Part shown: positions 1 to 9,047 of the stretch, piece after piece | Layout: every line of letters starts with the position of its first letter | How positions within the stretch are numbered: the stretch's first letter is position 1 | Assembly (NCBI RefSeq): GCF_000092065.1 | Contig: NC_009365.1 | Location: forward strand, 529,543 to 593,542 | DNA: 64,000 nt | Direction of reading: 5' to 3' | From: Ostreococcus lucimarinus CCE9901 | Lineage: Eukaryota; Chlorophyta; Mamiellophyceae; Mamiellales; Bathycoccaceae | Program-made: the position numbers and the translations under genes | Notes under the pieces: generated by a model | Database searches by the model: none | Told to the model about the DNA's origin: nothing | What the model saw: the letters and a program-made list of their open reading frames with translations, nothing else

Positions 1-68
1 GAGGCGCGAATAACGCCGCACCAGGCGAGGAGGTACGTCGCGTGACGCTTGAGTTCGTCGTTTTTCAT
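1..68 (-). CDS. Possible TOM6-like mitochondrial import receptor subunit (5' end only)
   Basis: An ATG on the minus strand at 68 opens a frame that stays open to the window edge, giving 22 residues that start MKNDELKRHATYLLAWCGVI. The pattern Leu-Lys-Arg-x-x-x-Tyr-Leu-Leu followed by a small hydrophobic stretch and Val-Ile-Arg-Ala resembles the short helix of plant TOM6, a small tail-anchored subunit of the outer mitochondrial membrane translocase. That family is only about 50 residues, so roughly half may be visible. The resemblance is from memory and the fragment is very short, so another small membrane protein remains possible. The gene is divergent from the Tubby gene, with about 230 bp between the start codons. 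Confidence 0.4.
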   Translation of the reverse strand, partial: MKNDELKRHATYLLAWCGVIRA

Positions 69-298
69 CGCGCGCGTTGTTGAGTGCGGATGCGCGCGGG
101 CGCGATGTCCCGAGGCGCGCAGAGCGCGACGCGGCGGCGCGCGCGCGGAGAAACGCGCGCGCGCGAACGGTCGCATCGCGCGCCGTCGTCGCCGCGCGAT
201 CGGGCGCGCGGACGCGCGCGTGAGGTCGGCGTCGACGCGGCGTGACGCAAAAGACGGTTCGTGTCCAGAGCTATTTTTAAGCGAGCGGTTCGACGCGA

Positions 299-1516
299 AT
301 GGCGACGCACGTCGGCGCGAACGCGCGCGTCGGAAGCGCGCGCGCGCCGGAGGCTTCGTATATGAAACCGCTGGCGCGCGCGCGAGGGGAGAGCGGCGAG
401 AGCGGAGGGACGGAGGTCGGCGGCGGCGCGACGCTCGAGCGAGGATGGACGGGCGAAGCGCCGGCGACGCCGCGGGCGAGCTTCGTTCGGCGACGGGATT
501 CGGCGCCCGTGCATCCGACCGCGGACGACGATGGCATCGATGGCGACGGTGACGGGTTCGTCGATGGCGAGGACGATGGTGAGGATCGGTCGAGTCGACC
601 GACGCCGTCCGCGCCGCCCGCGCCGAGATCCGCGGGAGCGCGTCGGCGAGCGACGCCCGACGTCGCCGCGCCGATGTCGTGTCCGGCACCGTTGCCGCCG
701 TGGGCGGACGCACGCGCGAGGCGAAAATTCACACTCGAAGCTTTGCCGAACGACGGCACGCACGCGAGATGCCACGTGCTGCGCAAGCGCGGGCCGCTCG
801 GCGTCTTTCCGACGTACGTGCTGTATTTGGACGGACGCGAGACCACGACGGCGACGCTGGGAGACGCGGTGCCCATCTTGGTCGCGCGAAAGCGTAAAAA
901 GTCGAAGTGCACGCACTACGTCATCGGGGACGACGGCGCCGAGCGTGCGGTGAATGAGGCGCACGCCAGCTACGTGGGCAAGCTCAAGGCGAATTTCATC
1001 GGCACGCACTTCGAGTTGTTAGACTCCGGTGTCAGACCGCGCGCGTGGGGCGCGCCTCGACATCTCGACGACGAAGCTGACGACGAAGAGCAAGGGCCAC
1101 CGCGTCGCGCGCTGGCGAACATTCGATACGCCGTCAACGTTCTGGGCGCCGGCGGTCCGCGCGCGCTCTCCGTGTCGCTCCTCGGCGACGACGTCGATGA
1201 TCCGAACGCCGTCGCGCACGAGCTCGAAAGCGCGCGCCCGACCTGGAATCCATCCGCGCAGGCGTACGTCTTAAACTTCAACGGCCGAGTCACGCGTCCG
1301 AGCGTGAAAAACTTCCAACTGGTTTCCAGCGGGCTCGCCGCCGCGGGCGCGCCGTCCCGAGCCGACGCCGAGTCCCGCACTCTCACGCGCGGCGTCTTAC
1401 AGTTCGGCCGCGTCGATGACGACCTATTCACTCTGGACTTTGCGCATCCCCTGAGCCCGCTCACCGCCTTCGCCGCGTGTCTCAGCGCGTTTGAATCCAA
1501 GTTCGCGCGCGAGTGA
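299..1516 (+). CDS. Tubby-like protein
   Basis: A 405-residue protein. Residues 1 to about 125 are low-complexity and disordered; the Tubby C-terminal domain runs from about 130 to the end. The signature VLNFNGRVTRPSVKNFQLV lies at 324-342, and the typical ending is present (LQFGRVDDDLFTLDFAHPLS, then AFAACLSAFESKFARE). Tubby domains bind phosphatidylinositol phosphates at membranes and in animals help ciliary traffic; plant forms usually carry an F-box, which is absent here. An Asp/Gly-rich stretch at 81-92 (DGDGDGFVDGED) looks like a single EF-hand-type calcium loop inside the disordered part. The start is the ATG at 299. The SET gene follows 10 bp after the stop, so the 3' spacer is extremely tight. 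Confidence 0.9.
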   Translation: MATHVGANARVGSARAPEASYMKPLARARGESGESGGTEVGGGATLERGWTGEAPATPRASFVRRRDSAPVHPTADDDGIDGDGDGFVDGEDDGEDRSSRPTPSAPPAPRSAGARRRATPDVAAPMSCPAPLPPWADARARRKFTLEALPNDGTHARCHVLRKRGPLGVFPTYVLYLDGRETTTATLGDAVPILVARKRKKSKCTHYVIGDDGAERAVNEAHASYVGKLKANFIGTHFELLDSGVRPRAWGAPRHLDDEADDEEQGPPRRALANIRYAVNVLGAGGPRALSVSLLGDDVDDPNAVAHELESARPTWNPSAQAYVLNFNGRVTRPSVKNFQLVSSGLAAAGAPSRADAESRTLTRGVLQFGRVDDDLFTLDFAHPLSPLTAFAACLSAFESKFARE

Positions 1517-1526
1517 GAGAGCGCTC

Positions 1527-2024
1527 ATGCCGGAGCGTCCCGGGACATCGTTCAATCGCGCGCGCGCGCCTCCGGATATCGCCGACGCGGTCGCGGTCGA
1601 AGACGTCGTGCGCGTGACGTCGTGGCACGACTTCGACGGGGACGCGCGCGTCGCGCGGTCGACGATCGAGGGCGCTGGATACGGATTGTTCGCGCGGCGG
1701 CGGTTAGCGACGGGAGACGTCGTCGAGCGGGCGACGTATTCAGGCGATGTTTTGAGCTTGGCGGAGGCGTTGAAGCTCGGAGATGACGAGAAAGCGTACG
1801 TCATGGCGATGCATTTCAACGTGCACGTAGATGCGAGACGACATTATGGGTATTTGGCGCGGTACGTCAACGACGCCGAGGGGACGCCGTTTGAGACGAA
1901 TGTGAAATTCGAAAAAGATGTGGCGCAACGTCGAGCGACGCTGCGCGCGGTGAAAGACGTGGAAGTTGGGGAAGAGTTGTTCGCGGCTTACGGACGAGGT
2001 TACTGGCGCGCGAAAGTGGGGTAA
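1527..2024 (+). CDS. Small SET-domain protein
   Basis: A 165-residue protein that is almost entirely a SET domain. It shows the N-terminal GAGYGLFARR motif at about 50-59, the central ARYVNDAEGTPFETNVKF that corresponds to the conserved Asn-containing SAM-binding segment, and the closing EVGEELFAAYGRGYW with the catalytic-type Tyr. SET proteins of this minimal kind are protein-lysine methyltransferases; the substrate cannot be read from the sequence. The ATG at 1527 was chosen because in-frame sequence further upstream overlaps the Tubby stop codon and has no ATG. Pre-SET and post-SET cysteine clusters are absent, so this is not a classical histone methyltransferase. Confidence 0.8.
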   Translation: MPERPGTSFNRARAPPDIADAVAVEDVVRVTSWHDFDGDARVARSTIEGAGYGLFARRRLATGDVVERATYSGDVLSLAEALKLGDDEKAYVMAMHFNVHVDARRHYGYLARYVNDAEGTPFETNVKFEKDVAQRRATLRAVKDVEVGEELFAAYGRGYWRAKVG

Positions 2025-2104
2025 TAAATATGAATTCTTTCGATGACAAAACAATCAACGCGGCGCTCCTAATAAAATACTAACTCGCGAAAAGCGGGTG
2101 AGAT

Positions 2105-4354
2105 TCAAACCATAACCATGTCGTCGGGCTTCACGACGCTTGAACGTTCCTTCTCGTCTTCCTGTGCTTGTGCCTTCCACATGGCGGCGTACATGCCAAT
2201 CTTTGTGCCGCGACTCGTACCGTCGAGCAACTCGGCGTGCGTGCCTTCCTCGACAATTCTACCTTGTTCCATGACGATGATGCGATCGCAAGATCGAACG
2301 GTGGAAAGACGATGAGCGACGAAAACCGCAGTACGACCGCGAGCCACGTCTTCGAGACTCTCTAAGATGCCTTGTTCGGTCGCGGTGTCCAACGCGCTCG
2401 TCGCTTCATCGGCGACTAGCATGCGCGGTTCGCGCAAAAACGCGCGCGCGATGGCCACACGTTGCTTTTCGCCACCGCTTAGCTTCACACCACGCTCTCC
2501 AACCATTGTTTCTCGCCCCTTGGGCATCTGTTCGATCGTCTTGTTCAAGCGCGCGCGCGTCGCCGCCATGGCCACCTCGTCGTCATTCGCCGTCGGTCTG
2601 CCGTAGCGAATGTTGTGGTCCAGCGTGTCGTTGAAGAGCACGGTATCTTGAGGGACCACGGCGACGGAGTCACGAAGAGAATCGATCTTCAAGTCACGCA
2701 CATCGTAGCCATCGATGGAAATTTTCCCGCTCGATACGTCGTACACGCGCAAAATGAGTCGGAGCAAGGTGCTCTTCCCAGAGCCGCTCGGGCCGACGAT
2801 GCCGACGGATTCACCCGGCTTGAGTTTCAAAGAGACGCCTTTGAGAACGTCGCGACCGTTGCCGTATCGGAACGTCACGTTATCTAGCTCGAGATCTGCA
2901 CCGCCCGCGTGCGCGGGCAAGGCGATTTCACCGTCGGGGATTTTCGTTTCCGTCGCCATGATGTCGAACATTGCCTCCATGTCGACGAGCGACTGACGCA
3001 ATTCTCGATAGAAGAAACCCAAAAACTGCAGAGGCGCCCAAAGCTGAAGTAAAAGTCCGTTTGCCATGACCAAGTCACCCACACGAGACGCCAATCCACC
3101 CGCAGGATCTACTTTCCACAGCCCCAACGCCGCGCACGATAAAATTGTCGTCATCCCACATGCCAAAATAACCGCCTGCCCGGCGTTCAAAAGACTCGAC
3201 GCTCGCTCGCTTCCGAGCGCAGCTTCGTGGTAGCCGCGCAGGAGTTTGTCGTACTGCTGACTTTCTAACTCTACGTTCCCGAAGAACGTCACCGTTTCGT
3301 AGTTCAACAGCGCGTCCACCGCCTTGCCGGTGGATAAACCGTCCATGTGATTGGCCAACTTTCTCTTCTCCGCGCTCACGCCCGTCATGTGCATCGTCCA
3401 CCACACGTACGCCACGAACGTGGTCAAGACGATGACGACAAAGTGCCAAGAAAACGCGTGCCAAAGCAACCCGCACACCAGCGCGAGCTCCATCGCGGTC
3501 GGTAAAAAGGTAAACACCACGGCGCGAAACACCATGCTCACCGACCGCGTGCCGCGATCGATGATTCTCTGCAGCGCCCCCGTGCGTCGCTCGAGGTGAA
3601 AGCTCAAATCTAAGTTTAACACGTGATTAAACACCTCCAACGCCACCCTGCGTCCCGAAGCTTGCGCCACTGGGGTAAACATCACCGTCCTCAGCTCCGT
3701 GGCGACGCCGCTAATCGCCTTCAAGCACCCCGAAACCAACAACGCCGCCGCCGCCGCCTTGGCCGCTTCCGTCGCCACCATCCCCGTCGCCGCCGCCGCC
3801 GCCGTACAATGATCTACCGCAACCTTAAAAAGCACCGGCACCGCCAATCCAAAGCTCTTCTGAATCACTAAAAACGTCAAAGCCGCGCACAACCGCCAAG
3901 CCGTGCCCCTCCGCGACAGCGACACCGCGAAAAGATACGGCAGCACATCCCTCAGATCGCTCGTTCGCGGCGGCGGCGGGATCGGTCCGTCCAGACTCAC
4001 GTCCCCGGCGCGAAAATACGCGTTTTCATCGCCGCTCTCGCGCGCGGGCATCGCCATCGCGGCCGCCGCGTTCGCCTTCGTCCGCGCGGATAAGCGTCCC
4101 GCGCCGCCGCGCCGTCCCGGTCCCACCGCGATCGCCCGCGTCGTCGTCCGCGCGCTCGCGCGCGACGAAACGCGCGCCCGCGCGCCGTCGGTCCCGTCCA
4201 CGGCGCGCGTCGCGCGCGTCGTCGCGTCGGGCGCGCGCCGCGCGACGGCGAAACCGCGTCGACGTGGCAGCGGCGATTCCGTCGTCGCGTCGCGCGCGCG
4301 CGCGGACGCGCCGTCGGCGCGCGCGCGCGCGGCGACGCGCGCGGCGACCATCAT
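2105..4354 (-). CDS. ABCB half-transporter, mitochondrial ATM1/ABCB7 type
   Basis: About 749 residues from the Met pair at 4354; an in-frame Met at 4459 would add 35 residues. The Arg/Ala-rich start looks like an organelle-targeting peptide. A six-helix membrane domain follows, with the ATM1-family segment NYETVTFFGNVE and the region VMANGLLLQLWAPLQFLGFF followed by YRELRQSLVDME. The nucleotide-binding domain has Walker A GPSGSGKST, signature LSGGEKQRVAIARA, Walker B MLVADEATSALD and the H-loop VFVAHRLS. ATM1-type exporters in the inner mitochondrial membrane supply a glutathione/sulfur compound for cytosolic iron-sulfur assembly; that role is inferred from the family. An ABCB6/HMT1-like role cannot be excluded. 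It is divergent from the nucleotidase gene. Confidence 0.85.
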   Translation of the reverse strand: MMVAARVAARARADGASARARDATTESPLPRRRGFAVARRAPDATTRATRAVDGTDGARARVSSRASARTTTRAIAVGPGRRGGAGRLSARTKANAAAAMAMPARESGDENAYFRAGDVSLDGPIPPPPRTSDLRDVLPYLFAVSLSRRGTAWRLCAALTFLVIQKSFGLAVPVLFKVAVDHCTAAAAATGMVATEAAKAAAAALLVSGCLKAISGVATELRTVMFTPVAQASGRRVALEVFNHVLNLDLSFHLERRTGALQRIIDRGTRSVSMVFRAVVFTFLPTAMELALVCGLLWHAFSWHFVVIVLTTFVAYVWWTMHMTGVSAEKRKLANHMDGLSTGKAVDALLNYETVTFFGNVELESQQYDKLLRGYHEAALGSERASSLLNAGQAVILACGMTTILSCAALGLWKVDPAGGLASRVGDLVMANGLLLQLWAPLQFLGFFYRELRQSLVDMEAMFDIMATETKIPDGEIALPAHAGGADLELDNVTFRYGNGRDVLKGVSLKLKPGESVGIVGPSGSGKSTLLRLILRVYDVSSGKISIDGYDVRDLKIDSLRDSVAVVPQDTVLFNDTLDHNIRYGRPTANDDEVAMAATRARLNKTIEQMPKGRETMVGERGVKLSGGEKQRVAIARAFLREPRMLVADEATSALDTATEQGILESLEDVARGRTAVFVAHRLSTVRSCDRIIVMEQGRIVEEGTHAELLDGTSRGTKIGMYAAMWKAQAQEDEKERSSVVKPDDMVMV

Positions 4355-4642
4355 CGCGCGCGTTTCGGCCGTCGGCGACGACGCGCGCGGCGGTGTGAAG
4401 ACGCGGCTTCGCGCGGCGTTTTCGCATTTCGACGCATTTCGACGCATTTCGCGCGACATTTCAAGACGCCGACGCGTCGAACGCGCCGCTCGCCGCGCGT
4501 CGCGCTCGGACGGCGCGCTCTGTCGCGCGTCGCGCTCGGGCGCCGACGCCGAGGGCGCGCGCGCGCGCGCGCGCGGCGGACGAGAGGAAAAGCGCGAGCG
4601 CGAGACGCGCGGCGGTTTCGTGAATCGACGCGAAAATACGAA

Positions 4643-6562
4643 ATGACGACGCGCGTCGCGGTCATCGCGGCGCGGGTCGCGCGTCAGGGAGGCGTGACGC
4701 CTTCGTCGTCGATCAGGGCGTGCGCGAGCGGACGACAGGCGTGGGCGACGCGCGGAGGGCTGGGAATGAGCGGAGGGCAAACCTGGACGGCGAACGGCGC
4801 CGTCGCGTCGCCGGCGGCGCGACGACGGACGGGACGGCAGAACGCGACGACGACGCGCGCGCTGGGAGAGCGAGGGAAGGAAAGTCGCGGTGAAAGGATG
4901 GCGATGAAGTCGTCGAAGAGCGCGACGCACGTGTCGAACTTGAACGCGGCGGCGACGCAAGAGTTGAAGCATTGGTCAACGACGAACGAAGCCGAACGAG
5001 CGGAACGCGCCGCCACAAAGGTGTTTTGCAATCGAAGTCTGAACATGAAACGAATCAACGCGATTGGATTCGACATGGACTACACGTTGGCCATGTACAA
5101 GCCGGAGACGTTCGAGATGATGTCGTATTCAGAGACTAAAAAAAAGCTGGTCGAGTCGTACAACTACCCGCGCGCGTTGCTCGAGTCGTTCGAGTTCGAT
5201 CCGGATTACATGGTGCGCGGGTTGGTGGTGGATAAGAAGAGAGGGAACGTTTTAAAGATGGATCGACACAACTATGTCAAGGTGGCGTATCACGGATTCA
5301 CGGCTTTAGACACCGATGAACGGTTGGCGACGTATTGCGAGACGAGCAAGCGTCAAAGTTTTGACGGTCCCGAATTTAGCGCTTTAGACACATTATTTTC
5401 CATGGGCGAGGCCTACCTGTTCAGCCAGCTCGTGGAGGCGAAAGATTCGGGCAAGCATGGCGAGTTTTTTGAGAGAAAGACATTCATGCAAATGTACGAC
5501 GAGATACGAGCGGCGGTTGACTTGTGTCACAGAGACGGCTCGTTGAAGCACGCCGTGGCGGAAAATCCGAGCAAGTACATCACGAAGGACGCAGACTTGG
5601 TTCCTTTGCTAAAGGCTTTGCGAGCGAGCGGGAAACAAGTGTTTTTGCTTACGAACTCTCTGTGGGATTACACAAACGTCGTCATGAATTATCTCATCGA
5701 CGACAACGTTGGCGACCAAAAAAAACTCGAATGGCTCAACTTGTTTGACGTCGTTGTGACTGGCTCGGCGAAACCGGGCTTCTTCGCTAACGATTCGGCG
5801 ACGATATTCGAAGTCGACACCGCGACTGGGCTTTTGCACAACACCGACAACGGCGCACCATTGACTCCAATCGGCAGCGTGTCGGATTCGACGCACAAAC
5901 GAGCGCTCGCGAGTGGGTTGCGCGCCACGGGCAAAGGTCCGGCGAGGGTGTACCAAGGCGGTTCGTACACGCACCTTCACGCCATGCTCGGCATTGAGAT
6001 TGGCTCGAGATTGCTTTACGTCGGCGACCACATTTATGGCGATATTTTGCGAGCGAAGAAAGAGATTGATTGGCGCACGATGCTCGTCGTCCCCGAACTC
6101 GCGCACGAAATCGACTGCCTGGAACGCATGAAGGAAAAACCGCACGCGCTCAGGCGTTTGCGCACGCTGCGCGATTCTTTGGACGATCAAGTCGCGCGTC
6201 ACGCCTGGCTCGCGGCGAACGCCGCCGACCCGAAAGCAAACGAAGAGGAGTTAGAACGCGCGAGACAACTGTCGGCGACGGCGCGCACCGCGCATCGCGA
6301 GGGTATGCGCGAGTATCACAAGTCGTTTCACTATGTCTGGGGTCAACTCATGAAGGCTGGGTCGCAGAACTCTCGTTTCGCGTTTCAAGTTGAGCGGTAC
6401 GCGTGCCTGTACACGTCGCACGTGAGGAATCTGTGGGGCTACTCGCCCGAGAAGGTTTTCCGCGCCCCCGCTGACTTTTCGCCGCACGACTTGGACACGG
6501 ACTACGACTTTCACGACTTTGACGCCGCGGTTTTGGACGACCCATCGTCCATGACTTCTTAA
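4643..6562 (+). CDS. HAD-superfamily 5'-nucleotidase (cN-II / NT5DC type)
   Basis: A 639-residue protein. HAD motif I is FDMDYTLAMY at 143-152, with Asp144 as expected nucleophile and Asp146 as general acid; motif II is VFLLTNS, and the late acidic motif is YVGDHIYGDI. The cap and tail regions match the long eukaryotic cytosolic purine 5'-nucleotidase family, whose NT5DC members are less well characterised. The first ~85 residues are Arg/Ser/Ala-rich with few acids and resemble an organelle transit peptide, so an organelle location is likely. The ATG at 4643 directly precedes this stretch. The specific substrate cannot be told from the motifs. Confidence 0.88.
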   Translation: MTTRVAVIAARVARQGGVTPSSSIRACASGRQAWATRGGLGMSGGQTWTANGAVASPAARRRTGRQNATTTRALGERGKESRGERMAMKSSKSATHVSNLNAAATQELKHWSTTNEAERAERAATKVFCNRSLNMKRINAIGFDMDYTLAMYKPETFEMMSYSETKKKLVESYNYPRALLESFEFDPDYMVRGLVVDKKRGNVLKMDRHNYVKVAYHGFTALDTDERLATYCETSKRQSFDGPEFSALDTLFSMGEAYLFSQLVEAKDSGKHGEFFERKTFMQMYDEIRAAVDLCHRDGSLKHAVAENPSKYITKDADLVPLLKALRASGKQVFLLTNSLWDYTNVVMNYLIDDNVGDQKKLEWLNLFDVVVTGSAKPGFFANDSATIFEVDTATGLLHNTDNGAPLTPIGSVSDSTHKRALASGLRATGKGPARVYQGGSYTHLHAMLGIEIGSRLLYVGDHIYGDILRAKKEIDWRTMLVVPELAHEIDCLERMKEKPHALRRLRTLRDSLDDQVARHAWLAANAADPKANEEELERARQLSATARTAHREGMREYHKSFHYVWGQLMKAGSQNSRFAFQVERYACLYTSHVRNLWGYSPEKVFRAPADFSPHDLDTDYDFHDFDAAVLDDPSSMTS

Positions 6563-6626
6563 ATTCGTTCGTTCGGCGCGAAATTGTTGTTGTATTACGT
6601 ACATATTAATATCACATCGTTCGAGT

Positions 6627-7643
6627 TCATCGACGAATCTTCACCTTGAGCACGCGATCGTCGCCCTCGTCGTCGTCGTCGACGTCCACCGCGATCGCGC
6701 GCGCGAGATACCCATCCATGTGTTCGATCAACTCGACGCCGACTTTACACGCGAGCTTGCGCATTGCCTGCGCCGTGCCTCGATCAAGACTCTCCCCTCC
6801 CGCGCCAAACTCGGCACAAATCGTCCCTTCACGATCGACACCGACGCTCATCGTCGCCTCCGAACACGCCGTCTCCTCCTCCGTCGCGTCCACGACGCCG
6901 TGTCTTCCAATCTTCGTCGTCGTCACCACCACGCCGCACCTCGACACGTCCACGCGCGAGCACGCCTCGGGATCGTCATCAATCTCCAACTCCCCGCCCG
7001 CACCATCCTCACCCACGCCCGCGACCGTGACTTTCGGAATCTTCGTATCCGCCAACGCCGCTCGCACGCCCACGCTCAGCGCATCCAACATCGACCCTCG
7101 ATCGCACGCGCACGCGCAGTCCACCGTCAGCGTCCACCGCGCTCGCCCCGGTTTCACGCACAACGATTTCAAATCGATCCCGAACTGCTCTCGCTTCCCC
7201 ATCCCTCGCGCGATCGCCCCATCTTCATCTCCCGCTTCCTCTCCCTCGCGTCTCCGCACCGCTTCGCGTCCGATGAGCACGGATTCCAACGCTCGCGCGT
7301 ACGTCGCCCCCAGGTTTTCCGCCGCCTCCTCCCGCGCGCGTTCGTTCCCTCCCTCCCGCGTCTTCACCGTCGCGCTCGCGTCCACGCGCACGACCACGCG
7401 TCCGCAATCCTGATCATCGTCGCTCTCTCGCACCGCCGTCACGTCCGCGCGCACCGCGACGACGCACCGCGTCGCGTTCGCGCCGTCCCCCAGCGCCACC
7501 GCCGCGCTTCCGCTCGCGCTCGGCACCGCGCGCAGCGTCACGGCGCACGCGCGGTGGTCGTCCAGCGCGCGTCCGTCGTTTCGCGCGCGCGCCGCGACGC
7601 CCGCGACGACGTACGCGCGCTCGGCGCGCGACACCGTCGCCAT
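6627..7643 (-). CDS. RRP42: Exosome complex component RRP42 (EXOSC7)
   Basis: A 338-residue RNase PH-fold protein starting MATVSRAERAYVVAGVAA, as in other RRP42 proteins. Diagnostic segments are RNDGRALDDHRAC near the start, GSAAVALGD, a core SLCVKPGRARWTLTVDC, the IPKVTV strand and GRHGVVDATEEETACSEA. RRP42 is one of six RNase PH-like subunits of the ring of the 3'->5' RNA exosome; in eukaryotes these subunits are normally catalytically inactive and guide RNA to DIS3, whose gene is also in this window (40672-43620). The ATG at 7643 is the one that matches the family start. It is divergent from the syntaxin gene, 179 bp away. Confidence 0.87.
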   Translation of the reverse strand: MATVSRAERAYVVAGVAARARNDGRALDDHRACAVTLRAVPSASGSAAVALGDGANATRCVVAVRADVTAVRESDDDQDCGRVVVRVDASATVKTREGGNERAREEAAENLGATYARALESVLIGREAVRRREGEEAGDEDGAIARGMGKREQFGIDLKSLCVKPGRARWTLTVDCACACDRGSMLDALSVGVRAALADTKIPKVTVAGVGEDGAGGELEIDDDPEACSRVDVSRCGVVVTTTKIGRHGVVDATEEETACSEATMSVGVDREGTICAEFGAGGESLDRGTAQAMRKLACKVGVELIEHMDGYLARAIAVDVDDDDEGDDRVLKVKIRR

Positions 7644-7822
7644 TCGTCGCGTCGCGCGATGGCGTCGAATCCGATCGCGACGACGAATCTGCACTCGGTG
7701 ACGCGTCGCGACGCGCGCGAACGCCCGCGCGACGCGACGCGGGACGCGAAAAGCGCGCGCGCGGTCGACGCCGTCGAGGCGCGCGCGCGCGACGAAAGGC
7801 GCGACGAGAGGCGCCGATCGAC

Positions 7823-8973
7823 ATGATGCTGCAGCGACCGCCGAATCGCGACCGAACGCGCGAATTCGCCGCCGTCGCGGACCGCGTGCGGAAGACGATG
7901 GGCGCGAGCGCGAGCGCGGACGATCGGACGTCGACCGTGGGCGCGGAGGGGGCGAAGACGGCGGCGGGGGGAGGGAACGCGAGCGATTTCGCCAAGGTGC
8001 GCTCGATCGTTTATTCGAGCGCGAACGCGCGACGAAGGACGACGCGGCGACGACGCGCGCGGACGAGCGTTTCGAGGACGCGCGACTGACGACGAACGCG
8101 TGAACGATGGGTCGCGACGCGAATCAGATGGCGTCGGCGATCGGGCACGGAATTCATCGAACGTCGCTGAAGCTCGAACGGCTCAATCAGCTCGCGAAGT
8201 CGTCGTCGCTGTACGACGATAAATCGAGAGAGATAGCGGAGACGAGCGCGGTGATCAAGCTGGACATTCAAGCGCTGAATGAATCCATAGTTGAACTGCA
8301 GGGCGCGGCGGCGAGGACGCGAGAGCGAGGGGAGGCGAATAAGTCGGCGAGCGATCACAGCGTCACGGTGGTGGATACGTTGAAGAATCGACTGGCGACG
8401 GCGACGAAGACGTTTAAGGAGACATTGACGACGAGACAGGCGAACATCAAGGCTGGAGAAGAACGAAGGGCGATGTTTGGCGCGAGCGCGGGACCGAGCG
8501 CGTTCGATGGTGGGTTGGACTACCTCGGCGACGACGCGTTTTCGCGCGCCATGCGAGAAGGCGCGAGCGGATTCGGCAACTTGCAGGGGAACGCGAACGC
8601 GTTCGTGCCGCGCCCGAGCGCGCCGGGCGCAGGCGTTTCTGGGGCGCCGATGATGCAAACGCAAGGTCAAATGCAGCTTTACAATCAAAACACCGCCTAC
8701 GCCGATTCGCGGCAGGAGGCTTTGCAAAACGTCGAGCGCACCATCACCGAGCTCGGCGGCATTTTCCAGCAGCTCGCCACCATGGTGAGCGAACAGGGCG
8801 AACTCGCCATTCGCATCGACGAAAACGTCGACGACACCCTGGCCAACGTCGACAGCGCGCAAACGCAGCTGTTAAAGTATTTGAACACGGTGAGCAGCAA
8901 CCGGTGGCTGATTCTAAAAATCTTCGCCGTGTTGATCTCCTTCTTTAGCTTCTTCATAGTCTTCATCGCGTGA
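7823..8973 (+). CDS. SYP31: Syntaxin-5 type Qa-SNARE (SED5/SYP31), two exons
   Basis: Two exons rebuild one protein: 7823-7996 (58 codons) and 8128-8973 (281 codons), giving 339 residues, the usual SYP31 length. The intron 7997-8127 starts GTGCGC, contains ACTGACG and ends CAG. Exon 1 carries the N-terminal NRDRTREF peptide, typical of Sed5/Syntaxin-5 and used to bind the SM protein Sly1. The join reads SDFAK-MASAIGHGIHRTSLK, matching the family at the start of the Habc bundle. The SNARE helix (RQEALQNVERTITELGGIF and onward) is followed by a C-terminal membrane anchor (LILKIFAVLISFFSFFIVFIA). The protein acts in ER-Golgi and intra-Golgi fusion. Read without splicing, the locus looks like two unrelated frames. 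Confidence 0.9.
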
Positions 8974-9047
8974 GCGAAACGAAACATTGTCATAATTCAT
9001 TCCCCGCCTCCGCAAGCGTTGTCCGCGCGTCGTTCGCCGTCGTATCG

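Noticed and set aside
65-1009. Long minus-strand frame opposite the Tubby gene
   Set aside because: Arg/Ser-rich translation typical of GC-rich antisense; the + strand carries a recognisable Tubby domain.
4355-4972. Extension of the ABC transporter frame to 4972
   Set aside because: It would overlap the nucleotidase gene on the other strand and is Arg/Ser-rich; starts at 4354 or 4459 give normal lengths.
8107-8973. Syntaxin starting at the ATG at 8107
   Set aside because: This ATG is inside the intron; splicing to 8128 restores the family sequence and the N-peptide exon.
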